Positions 1-6,197 of a stretch of DNA of 8,258 nt are shown in pieces (position 1 is the stretch's first letter; every line of letters starts with the position of its first letter). The notes below the pieces were generated by a model. It was not told where the DNA came from and searched no databases. It saw only the letters and a list, made by a program, of their open reading frames with translations. Source of the DNA: Anaerolineales bacterium UBA2232 (GTDB taxonomy: Bacteria; Chloroflexota; Anaerolineae; UBA2200); the NCBI GenBank assembly GCA_002348045.1, contig DDYO01000258.1, positions 1 through 8,258 on the forward strand, read 5' to 3'. Made by a program: the position numbers and the translations under genes.

Positions 1-52
1 ATATCAGCGCAAACATGCCTGCTTGCAGTACTGCGATCACCTGCTGCGCCAC
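1..52 (-). CDS. Possible 5' end of an unidentified gene, cut by the left edge
   Basis: A very strong Shine-Dalgarno match, AAGGAGG (57-63 on the minus strand), lies 4 bases before a GTG at 52-50. The frame then stays open to the window edge, giving 17 codons that start (M)AQQVIAVLQAGMFALI. The stretch is mostly hydrophobic, as in an N-terminal membrane or export segment, but it lacks the usual basic residues. It would follow the 119-805 lipoprotein gene on the same strand after 66 bases with no visible terminator, so the two could be co-transcribed. The 4-base spacing is shorter than ideal, and GTG codons at 97-95 and 85-83 in the same frame are alternative starts. There is too little sequence to name a product, and it may not be a gene. 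Confidence 0.3.
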   Translation of the reverse strand, partial: MAQQVIAVLQAGMFALI

Positions 53-118
53 CCCACCTCCTTGGCTCGGCTTGCTGCGATTCACACTCTCTGCCACGAA
101 CCTCTGACCTTGCCGGAC

Positions 119-805
119 CTATGTCGACGTGACCAGGAAGCGAAAGGTTTCCAGAAAGTGCTCATGCGTTGCTTCGGTCTCGTCCTGGATATCCACTGCG
201 GCAGCCGATTCGATGACCCACTGATATCCGTCTTGCACGATAATGGTGGTTCGGCCCGCCAGATGTACAATCGCCCGTCCCAGCGCTACGGACGTTGTGA
301 AGCTGACATCGGCTGCCTTGTGGCCGTCGACGGTGATAAGATGGGGGCGCGTCCTGAGCCGCATGTCACCTTCTGCCACCAACCACTGGGACAGTGAGCG
401 CAGAACCTCATCGTCACTGGCACCCAGCTGGTGCGGTGAGACCGTCAAGGAAATGGACCGGAACCCTGGGATTCCTCCGTCCTGGGCAGGTTGACTGAAG
501 CTCACCCTTCGCAGGTCCTCATTCCCGTCTTCCCGCTTACTCACCGCCCAACCCTCAGGATAACAAGCGAGAAAACCAATGCCCTCATCGACCACTCGGG
601 AATAGGTGGGCAAGCAGGTGGGCAGCAGGATCGGGGGAGACGAAGGAGTTCCTGCGACCGTCGTTGCACGGGCTGGCGGCGTGCCCACCGGTTCGGCAGT
701 GGGCATTGGCGTCGATTGCTGGCCACAGGCAGCCGCCACCACGACCAGTGCCAACGCCAGCGACCACACCCTCTTGAAACGATGTAGCCTATCGTGTTTC
801 CCCAC
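119..805 (-). CDS. Predicted lipoprotein of unknown function
   Basis: This is a 228-residue protein that I do not recognise. A GTG start at 805 is supported by GGGAGG (815-820) 9 bases upstream. The N-terminus is a lipoprotein signal: basic residues (KHDRLHRFKR), a hydrophobic stretch (about 14-26), then AAAC with Cys27 as the predicted lipidated residue. Residues about 28-62 form a Ser/Thr/Pro/Ala-rich linker that would hold the domain off the membrane. A folded domain of about 165 residues follows, beginning near Cys64 and containing the phrase GFLACYPEGWAVS (Cys81). It is rich in alternating beta-like segments (SISLTVSP, TTIIVQDGYQWVIE) and ends in a probable helix (ATHEHFLETFRFL). Cys64 and Cys81 could form a disulfide outside the cytoplasm. 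The YPEGW phrase recalls PsbP-like or similar small exported domains, but that is only a resemblance. It is transcribed divergently from the cyclophilin gene. Confidence 0.75.
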   Translation of the reverse strand: MGKHDRLHRFKRVWSLALALVVVAAACGQQSTPMPTAEPVGTPPARATTVAGTPSSPPILLPTCLPTYSRVVDEGIGFLACYPEGWAVSKREDGNEDLRRVSFSQPAQDGGIPGFRSISLTVSPHQLGASDDEVLRSLSQWLVAEGDMRLRTRPHLITVDGHKAADVSFTTSVALGRAIVHLAGRTTIIVQDGYQWVIESAAAVDIQDETEATHEHFLETFRFLVTST

Positions 806-865
806 GTCAAGTTGCCTCCCGAAATCTCATCGTGAACACAGGCGACCCATTGCGCGCCTACTGGA

Positions 866-894
866 CTATTACCACGAAAAGCTCGCGGCGTCAA
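866..894 (-). promoter_or_regulatory. Predicted sigma-70-like promoter for the 119-805 lipoprotein gene
   Basis: On the minus strand, TTGACG (894-889) is followed by a 17-base spacer and TAATAG (871-866). The -35 box matches the consensus in 5 of 6 positions. The -10 box is weaker but keeps the leading TA. Transcription would start near 859, giving a leader of roughly 55 bases that contains the GGGAGG ribosome site. The position in the divergent gap and the spacing support it, but no experimental evidence is available. Confidence 0.45.
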
Positions 895-966
895 GCCAAG
901 TTCGGCCAAGGTGCAGGTTTACAACAATAATCACGTGGCCCGAACCGGCATCCGAGCCACCTGGGT

Positions 967-995
967 TTGACGGAACACCTCTTTCACCGTATGAT
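967..995 (+). promoter_or_regulatory. Predicted strong sigma-70 promoter for the cyclophilin gene
   Basis: TTGACG (967-972), a spacer of exactly 17 bases, and TATGAT (990-995) together match the sigma-70 consensus in 10 of 12 positions. The expected transcription start is near 1002, giving a leader of about 49 bases with GGAGGG just before the ATG at 1051. This also argues against reading the TTG at 967 as a start codon, because it is the -35 box. It is the best promoter-like sequence I found in the window. Confidence 0.7.
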
Positions 996-1037
996 GCAGG
1001 AGCCACCGGACGCAGAAGGCGTCCATCAGTCCACTCC

Positions 1038-1043
1038 GGAGGG
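1038..1043 (+). promoter_or_regulatory. Ribosome binding site that sets the cyclophilin start
   Basis: GGAGGG ends 7 bases before the ATG at 1051. An in-frame ATG at 1045 is only 1 base away, too close to be used, so 1051 is the chosen start. The signal peptide also begins properly from there. Confidence 0.7.
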
Positions 1044-1050
1044 AATGACC

Positions 1051-1665
1051 ATGTTTCTTCGTACCCCTGTCTTTGCTGCAGCAGCTGCTGCTCTTGCCAT
1101 ACCGCTCCTGGTCACAGCATGCGCTCCGGCGGCAACGCCAACGCCCAAGCCGGTTGAGGTCAAGCGGTGGAGCAGCCCGCCGCCCATGACCATCGACCTC
1201 GGCAAGACCTACCACGCTACCTTCAAGACAGCCAAAGGTGACATTGTTGTCCAGCTCCTCGCTGACAATGCACCCAAGACAGTAAACAGCTTTGTCTTTC
1301 TGGCGCGCGCAGGCTTTTATGATAACACTAGCTTCCACCGGGTGCTCAAGGATTTTATGGCTCAGGGCGGGGACCCGACAGGTACTGGCTCTGGCGGGCC
1401 TGGTTATCGCTTTGCCGATGAGTTTGACCCGCAGCTCAACTTTGACCAGCCGGGCTTGCTGGCCATGGCCAACTCGGGGGCTAACACCAATGGAAGCCAG
1501 TTCTTTCTCACGTTCGTGCCAACGCCGTGGCTCAACCAGCGGCATACGATATTCGGCAAGGTGGTCAGCGGGATGGACGTGCTGCTATCCTTGAGCCTCC
1601 GCGATCCGACGACTGCCAAGACTCCCGGAGAGCTGTTGAAGACGATCGAAATCCGTGAGGAGTAG
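1051..1665 (+). CDS. Lipoprotein cyclophilin-type peptidyl-prolyl cis-trans isomerase
   Basis: A 204-residue exported cyclophilin that would catalyse cis-trans isomerisation of X-Pro bonds and assist folding outside the cytoplasmic membrane. Residues 1-23 are a lipoprotein signal (MFLR, an Ala/Leu-rich core, then VTAC) with Cys24 as the lipidation site. A short Pro/Thr/Lys linker follows (about 25-45), and the cyclophilin domain spans about 55-203. Residues matching the human cyclophilin A active site are all present at the right spacing: Arg97 in FHRV, Phe102, Met103, Gln105 in the DFMAQGGD segment, Phe152 in GSQFFLTF, Trp160, Leu161 and His165 in PWLNQRHTIFG. A complete active site suggests a working enzyme. 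It has its own strong promoter and stands alone, convergent with the pur operon and divergent from the other lipoprotein gene. Substrates cannot be told from sequence. Confidence 0.93.
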   Translation: MFLRTPVFAAAAAALAIPLLVTACAPAATPTPKPVEVKRWSSPPPMTIDLGKTYHATFKTAKGDIVVQLLADNAPKTVNSFVFLARAGFYDNTSFHRVLKDFMAQGGDPTGTGSGGPGYRFADEFDPQLNFDQPGLLAMANSGANTNGSQFFLTFVPTPWLNQRHTIFGKVVSGMDVLLSLSLRDPTTAKTPGELLKTIEIREE

Positions 1666-1777
1666 TCGAAGCGAGTGCCAGCTGCGCTTAGAGCGTCCTT
1701 GGGTCGGTTGCTAGCGCCCGCTGACAGCCGGTCACCATCAAGACACACTCACTGCTAACCTTACACGGAGCGTCCGG

Positions 1778-1825
1778 AGGCTTGGGCATTCCACCCATGG
1801 GTCCCAGGCCTGCTCCTGAGCAAGC
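1778..1825. terminator. Nested inverted repeats between convergent genes, possible bidirectional terminator
   Basis: In the 193-base gap between the cyclophilin gene and purN, 1778-1786 (AGGCTTGGG) can pair with 1803-1811 (CCCAGGCCT), a 9-base-pair stem with one G-T pair; its loop contains the perfect palindrome ACCCATGGGT (1793-1802). A second hairpin, 1808-1814 with 1819-1825 (7 pairs, 4-base loop), overlaps the first stem, so the two exclude each other. Neither is followed by a T-run on either strand, so this is not a classic intrinsic terminator. The position where two transcripts meet is the main argument. The rest of the gap shows nothing I can identify. Confidence 0.3.
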
Positions 1826-1858
1826 GTGCTAGCGACGCCAGCCCACCGCTGGACACTG

Positions 1859-2458
1859 CTAGGCGTCAACGATGCTCTCGCGGATCGCCTGGACAAGCAG
1901 GCGGTGCTCGCACGCATGCATCCTCGCTTGCAGGTCCTGCAGCGTGTCCGAGGTGGTTATGGGCACAATCTCCGAGAGCAGCACGGGGCCGCTGTCAATG
2001 CCTGCATCGGGCACGAGGTGCACCATGACACCCGTGTGGTCGATCAATCCCTGCCGGAACGCCACGTATGCTCTCTCAATTGCACCAACACCGGGAAACG
2101 TTCCCGGCAACGCCGGATGCAGGTTGATGACGCGATGGCGAAAGGCGCGGAGAAAGCCATCACCGAGAACGTGCATCCAGCCCGCCAACACCACCCACTC
2201 GGCATCGAAGGCTCGCACAAGCCGTGCGAGGTCAGCGTCATAGTCGTCGCGGCCGCCCTCGCGTAGCCGGTAGGGCGCCAAAGGAAAGTATGCAACTGGA
2301 ACCCCGTGACGAATGGCCCGGCCGATGCCTCCTGCCTGCGCCCGATTCGAGACCACCAAGCAGATCTTGACGCCAGGTAGGCCACCGCTCTCGACCGCGT
2401 CCAGCATAGCCTGAAGGTTAGAGCCCTCACCGGAGATGAGCACCGCGACGTGGGTCAT
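1859..2458 (-). CDS. purN: Phosphoribosylglycinamide formyltransferase (10-formyl-THF dependent)
   Basis: This is step 3 of purine synthesis: it transfers a formyl group from 10-formyltetrahydrofolate to GAR, giving FGAR, in the cytoplasm. The protein has 199 residues, a normal PurN length. It starts VAVLISGEGSNLQAML (the phosphate-binding loop of the family) and carries the catalytic set seen in E. coli PurN: Asn112 and His114 in INLHPALPG, His147 in VMVHLVPD, and Asp155 in GIDSGPVL. The ATG at 2458 is chosen because it overlaps the purDM stop as ATGA, a common coupled start; a TTG two codons upstream (2464) is the alternative. It is the last gene of the operon. Because the upstream gene encodes fused PurD-PurM, this formyltransferase completes the animal GART domain order as a separate protein. 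The folate-independent type (PurT) is excluded because PurT is an ATP-grasp protein. Confidence 0.96.
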   Translation of the reverse strand: MTHVAVLISGEGSNLQAMLDAVESGGLPGVKICLVVSNRAQAGGIGRAIRHGVPVAYFPLAPYRLREGGRDDYDADLARLVRAFDAEWVVLAGWMHVLGDGFLRAFRHRVINLHPALPGTFPGVGAIERAYVAFRQGLIDHTGVMVHLVPDAGIDSGPVLLSEIVPITTSDTLQDLQARMHACEHRLLVQAIRESIVDA

Positions 2459-4779
2459 GTCCAAAGCTGCACCCTCGGCTGACTGCCATCCCAGGCGACC
2501 GCGCGACCGATGGTCACTGCCTCACCCGGCAGTGTGGCAATCGCCTTGTCAACGTGGGTGTCGGCCAGGAACAACACCATCCCAATGCCCATGTTAAAAA
2601 CCCGATACATCTCCCTCTCGTCCACAGAGCCCAGGGACTGGATCAGGTGGAAGATGGGTGGCACCTGCCACGCAGCCCGGTCAATCACCACCCCTACACC
2701 CGACGGAAGGACCCGGGGGATGTTTTCGACGAACGCGCCGCCCGTCAGGTGGGCCATCCCCTTTACACCAATGCCTTGGCTCCACAGCTTTTCCAGTTGT
2801 CGCAGGTAAGCCCTGTGCGGTGTCAAGAGCGTCTCGCCCAGCGATGCATTCAGCTCCGGGAACCTGGTGTCCCAACCGTAATGCCGGAAGACGTGTCGCG
2901 CCAGCGAGTAACCGTTGGTGTGCAGGCCCGATGAAGAAAGGCCTACGCACACGTCTCCCGGTGCTATGGTGCCGCCGTCTAGAAGATCGCCACGGCGGAC
3001 CCAGCCCACCAGGGTTCCCGCCAGGTCAAAAGTACCCGGCAGATACACGCCGGGCATTTCGGCGGTCTCCCCGCCCAGGAGTACGCAGCCCACCTCGCGG
3101 CAGGCCCTGGCGCAGCCGCCAACAACGCTCGCCACCTGGGTTGGATCCAATTTCGCAGAAGCGATATAATCGAGAAAGAACAGGGGCCGCGCTCCCTGCA
3201 CAAGGACATCGTTGACACAGTGATTCACGATATCCTGTCCAACCGTGTCGTAGATGCCCATGCTGGCGGCAATCAGCGTCTTGGTACCAACCCCGTCGGT
3301 GGACGCGACCATGACCAGGTCGTCCAGCCGGCCCAGGTGATCCAGCGCCAGTGAGCCCCCAAATGCGCCGATTCCGCCCAACACTGAAGGAGTGAACGTG
3401 CTTTGCACGGCCTCCTTCATCAACTGGACAGCTCGCTCACCAGAATCGATGTCAACGCCAGCGACCTCATAGGCCGAGCCACAACCCGGTGAATCCGTGA
3501 CCAGCCCTGTCGCTTTCGACGCCTGCTCCGCAGCAATGTCGGTGCGAAAGTGCATTCCATCGAACCGCACGAGTTGAGCAGCCTCGTAGACTCGCGACCT
3601 TGCCACAGAAAGGTCGTCACCGCCGGCCACCACCGTCAGCACGCGACCGCCTGTGGTGCGCAGCTCGCCATTGTGCTCCACCGTGCCTGCGTGAAAGACA
3701 GCATCGGCCACACGGCCAGCGTCCTCCGTCCCCGTGATCCGCTTTCCGGTCTCATAGGCGCCTGGATATCCCCCCGACGCCAAGACGATTCCCACCGTCG
3801 CTTGCTTCCGCCATGTGATGGGACATGCTGCCAGTCTGCCCTCCAAACAAGCCAGCATGACCTCCAGCAAGTCGCTCTCCAGCAACGGCATCACCAACTG
3901 GGTCTCCGGATCACCAAACCGGCAGTTGAACTCCAGGACTCGGGGGCCACTGGCGGTCAGCATCAGACCAGCGTACAACACCCCTACGTACGGAACTCCA
4001 CGGCGGCGCATCCCGTCTACCGTCGGCTGAAGAACTCGCCGCACCAACCCATCGATGTCGCGGGGCGAAACCATGGGCGAGGGAGCGAAACCTCCCATGC
4101 CTCCCGTGTTGCCGCCCCGGTCCCCGTCCAAGGCTCGTTTGTAGTCCCGCGCCGGGGGCATCACGCTAACCGAGTGGCCGTCGCAGAACGCCATGAGGGA
4201 TACTTCTTCACCCGTCAGGAATGTTTCTATTAGCACCTCATTGCCCGCTGCGCCAAAGACCTTGTCCACCATTATGGCCTTCAAGGCAGCCTCGGCCTCA
4301 TCCCGCGATGTGCAAACCAGGACGCCCTTTCCAGCTGCCAAGCCGCTCGCCTTGACCACCACGGGCGGTTCGACCTGCCTTAAGTACAGAAGAGCGCTCT
4401 GGACCTCGCCGAATATAGCTGCAGGAGCAGTGGGGATGCCCTCCTCAATCATGAACCGTTTGGCCATGGCCTTGGAACCCTCGAGTTGGGCCGCCGCGGC
4501 ACAGGGACCAAAGGCCCTCAGCCCCGCTGACTCAAACGCGTCCACCAAACCTGCAACCAATGGTGCTTCAGGGCCCACCACCGTCAGATCGACCTGCTTC
4601 TCCTGGGCAAAGGTCGTCAGAGCATCGACGTCCTCCGCGCCGATGTCCACGTTGCGCCACTGCTTCCCCGTCCCCCCGTTTCCAGGCGCCACGAAGAGCT
4701 CTTGCACCTTCGGAGACTGGGCCAACTTCCAAGCCAGAGCGTGTTCGCGTCCCCCAGACCCTACGATCAAGACTCGCAC
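2455..4779 (-). CDS. purD-purM: Fused PurD-PurM: phosphoribosylamine-glycine ligase and AIR synthetase
   Basis: One continuous frame of 774 residues encodes two enzymes. Residues 1 to about 418 are PurD (GAR synthetase, step 2, ATP-dependent joining of glycine to phosphoribosylamine). They show the N-terminal VLIVGSGGREHAL, the ATP-grasp stretch VVVKASGLAAGKGVLV, RGGNTGGMGGFAPSP, and LEFNCRFGDPETQ with likely metal ligands Glu283 and Asn285. A linker of about 16 residues (no stop, no in-frame ATG or GTG near the junction) leads to PurM from about residue 435 (AYEVAGVDIDSG). PurM (AIR synthetase, step 5) shows STDGVGTK (493-500), FFLDYIASAKLD, LLGGETAEMPG, SSGLHTNGYSLAR, AHLTGGAFVENIPRVLP and FNMGIGM. 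Both halves look complete for their families. The GTG at 4779 is preferred because GGAGGG lies 8 bases upstream and the protein then begins at the usual PurD N-terminus; the ATG at 4803 has no ribosome site. It overlaps purF by 13 bases and purN by 4. The two activities are not consecutive, with PurN and PurLQS acting between them. Confidence 0.95.
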   Translation of the reverse strand: MRVLIVGSGGREHALAWKLAQSPKVQELFVAPGNGGTGKQWRNVDIGAEDVDALTTFAQEKQVDLTVVGPEAPLVAGLVDAFESAGLRAFGPCAAAAQLEGSKAMAKRFMIEEGIPTAPAAIFGEVQSALLYLRQVEPPVVVKASGLAAGKGVLVCTSRDEAEAALKAIMVDKVFGAAGNEVLIETFLTGEEVSLMAFCDGHSVSVMPPARDYKRALDGDRGGNTGGMGGFAPSPMVSPRDIDGLVRRVLQPTVDGMRRRGVPYVGVLYAGLMLTASGPRVLEFNCRFGDPETQLVMPLLESDLLEVMLACLEGRLAACPITWRKQATVGIVLASGGYPGAYETGKRITGTEDAGRVADAVFHAGTVEHNGELRTTGGRVLTVVAGGDDLSVARSRVYEAAQLVRFDGMHFRTDIAAEQASKATGLVTDSPGCGSAYEVAGVDIDSGERAVQLMKEAVQSTFTPSVLGGIGAFGGSLALDHLGRLDDLVMVASTDGVGTKTLIAASMGIYDTVGQDIVNHCVNDVLVQGARPLFFLDYIASAKLDPTQVASVVGGCARACREVGCVLLGGETAEMPGVYLPGTFDLAGTLVGWVRRGDLLDGGTIAPGDVCVGLSSSGLHTNGYSLARHVFRHYGWDTRFPELNASLGETLLTPHRAYLRQLEKLWSQGIGVKGMAHLTGGAFVENIPRVLPSGVGVVIDRAAWQVPPIFHLIQSLGSVDEREMYRVFNMGIGMVLFLADTHVDKAIATLPGEAVTIGRAVAWDGSQPRVQLWT

Positions 4780-6197
4780 GGGCTGAGCCCTCCACCGCTG
4801 CATTCAAAAGCGAATTTGCTCTGAGCTTCGACCGCAAGGGGATAGTCGCCATCAAAGCAAGCGCTGCAGTGACCATAATTCTCCGAGTTGGTGACCTCTC
4901 TGAGCCCCTCCAGCGAGAGGTAACCCAAGCTGTCAGCTCCGATGTGTCGCGCGATCTGATCCAAATCCATCTGACACGCGATCAATTCCTGGCGAGTGGC
5001 CATGTCCACTCCCATGAAACACGGATGTTGGATGGGCGGCGATGCGACCCTCATGTGGATTTCCCTTGCTCCCGCCTGTCGGACGAGGTTTACGATGGGT
5101 CCGCTGGTGGTGCCCCGGACGATGGAGTCGTCCACCAGGACGATTCTGCGGCCAGCAAGATCCGGTAGTGGGTTGTACTTCAGGGCAACGCCGCGGCGGC
5201 GCAAGCGAGTATCCGGCTGAATAAAGGTCCGACCGATGTATCGGTTCTTGATCAGCCCTTCGCCAAAAGGAAGGCCCGACGCATGGGAGTACCCGATGGC
5301 ATGGGCCGTCGCCGAGTCCGGCACGGCAATCACCATGTCAGCATCGGCAGGATGCTCCATGGCAAGGCGCGCGCCCAAGTGTCGTCTCACCTGATGCACC
5401 GATCTCCCCTCCAACACCGAGTCGGGGCGAGCAAAGTACACGAACTCAAAGATGCACAGCGCGGTTCGGCTAGCGGTTCTGCCCTGCCATGTGGTCACTC
5501 CCGACTCATCCAGCCGAACGACCTCACCAGGACGGATTTCGCGAATAGACTGCGCGCCGATGGTGTCCAGCGCGCACGATTCGGACGCCACCGCATACCC
5601 GTCACCGCCCAGACTGTCCAGGCTGAGGGGGCGATAGCCCCAGGGATCGCGCAGAGCGTACACCGCATCTCGGGTCAAGATCACCAGCGAATAAGCGCCA
5701 TCCGCCTCTTCCATAAAGCTCAGGATGCGCTCGATCCAGGTCCTTCCTGGCGCCCCAGCCAGCATCTGGGTGATGACCTCGCTATCCGACGACGAAGAAA
5801 GACCTACTCCCCGCTGCAGGAGTTCCCTTCGAATGTGATGGCCGTTTGTCAGGTTGCCATTGTGAGCCACGCCTAGAGGGCCCAAGGCGGTCTCGATCAA
5901 GTAGGGCTGGGCATTGCTCAGGCGTACCCCGCCCGTGGTAGAGTATCGCGTGTGCCCAATGGCCAGGTGACCGCGCAGGATGCCAAGGTTGTCTTCGTTG
6001 AACACCTGGGACACCAGACCAAGGGCTTTATGGACGTACGCACCCCGCCCATCGCTGCTGGCAATGCCAGCACTCTCCTGGCCGCGATGCTGCAATGCAT
6101 ACAGGGCAAAAAAGGCCTGCCGTGAAACGTCCACGCCAGGCGCATAGATACCAAACAGCCCGCAAGCCTCCCGGCACTTGTCCAACTCGCTGGTCAT
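4767..6197 (-). CDS. purF: Amidophosphoribosyltransferase, iron-sulfur (Bacillus) type
   Basis: This is the first committed step: glutamine plus PRPP gives 5-phosphoribosylamine. The protein has 476 residues with an 11-residue propeptide ending before Cys12 (ACGLFGIY), the catalytic N-terminal nucleophile that must be exposed by cleavage. The glutaminase domain spans about 12-240 (QHRGQESAGI, GHTRYSTTG, AHNGNLTN, SSSDSEVI). The phosphoribosyltransferase domain follows, with FARPDS, KNRYIGRTFI and the PRPP loop IVLVDDSIVRGTT (352-364). Four cysteines, Cys248 (LCIFEF), Cys393 (HPCFMG), Cys444 and Cys447 (GHCSACFDG), match the 4Fe-4S ligands of Bacillus subtilis PurF, so this is the cluster-bearing type rather than the E. 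coli type, which lacks it. The ATG at 6197 overlaps the purE stop as ATGA. As in the family, inhibition by AMP/GMP is expected, but the sequence does not show it directly. Confidence 0.97.
   Translation of the reverse strand: MTSELDKCREACGLFGIYAPGVDVSRQAFFALYALQHRGQESAGIASSDGRGAYVHKALGLVSQVFNEDNLGILRGHLAIGHTRYSTTGGVRLSNAQPYLIETALGPLGVAHNGNLTNGHHIRRELLQRGVGLSSSSDSEVITQMLAGAPGRTWIERILSFMEEADGAYSLVILTRDAVYALRDPWGYRPLSLDSLGGDGYAVASESCALDTIGAQSIREIRPGEVVRLDESGVTTWQGRTASRTALCIFEFVYFARPDSVLEGRSVHQVRRHLGARLAMEHPADADMVIAVPDSATAHAIGYSHASGLPFGEGLIKNRYIGRTFIQPDTRLRRRGVALKYNPLPDLAGRRIVLVDDSIVRGTTSGPIVNLVRQAGAREIHMRVASPPIQHPCFMGVDMATRQELIACQMDLDQIARHIGADSLGYLSLEGLREVTNSENYGHCSACFDGDYPLAVEAQSKFAFECSGGGLSPCES
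4788..4793 (-). promoter_or_regulatory. Ribosome binding site that sets the purD-purM start
   Basis: GGAGGG on the minus strand, 8 bases before the GTG at 4779 and inside the 3' end of purF. It lies downstream of the alternative ATG at 4803, which therefore cannot use it. This is the main reason for the GTG start. Confidence 0.65.

Noticed and set aside
23..397. 124-codon plus-strand open frame at the left end
   Set aside because: It is mostly antisense to the lipoprotein gene, which has a coherent signal peptide and ribosome site. No motif is visible in the plus frame.
967..1050. Start of the cyclophilin at TTG 967 or ATG 1045
   Set aside because: TTG 967 is the -35 box of a strong promoter, and ATG 1045 is 1 base from the Shine-Dalgarno. 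ATG 1051 has correct spacing and begins the signal peptide.
931..1545. 204-codon minus-strand open frame over the cyclophilin gene
   Set aside because: The plus-strand cyclophilin has a complete active site, a signal peptide, a ribosome site and a promoter. The opposite frame is a shadow of it.
2455..2470. Programmed frameshift joining PurDM to PurN into one GART-like protein
   Set aside because: The junction (CAGCTTTGGACATGACC) has no canonical slippery heptamer and shows a normal ATGA stop-start. Ordinary coupled re-initiation explains it.
3550..4233. Long open frame of 227 codons on the plus strand
   Set aside because: It lies wholly antisense to the well-conserved purD half. It reads as Arg/His/Pro-rich sequence with no recognisable motif, which is usual for the opposite strand of a GC-rich gene.
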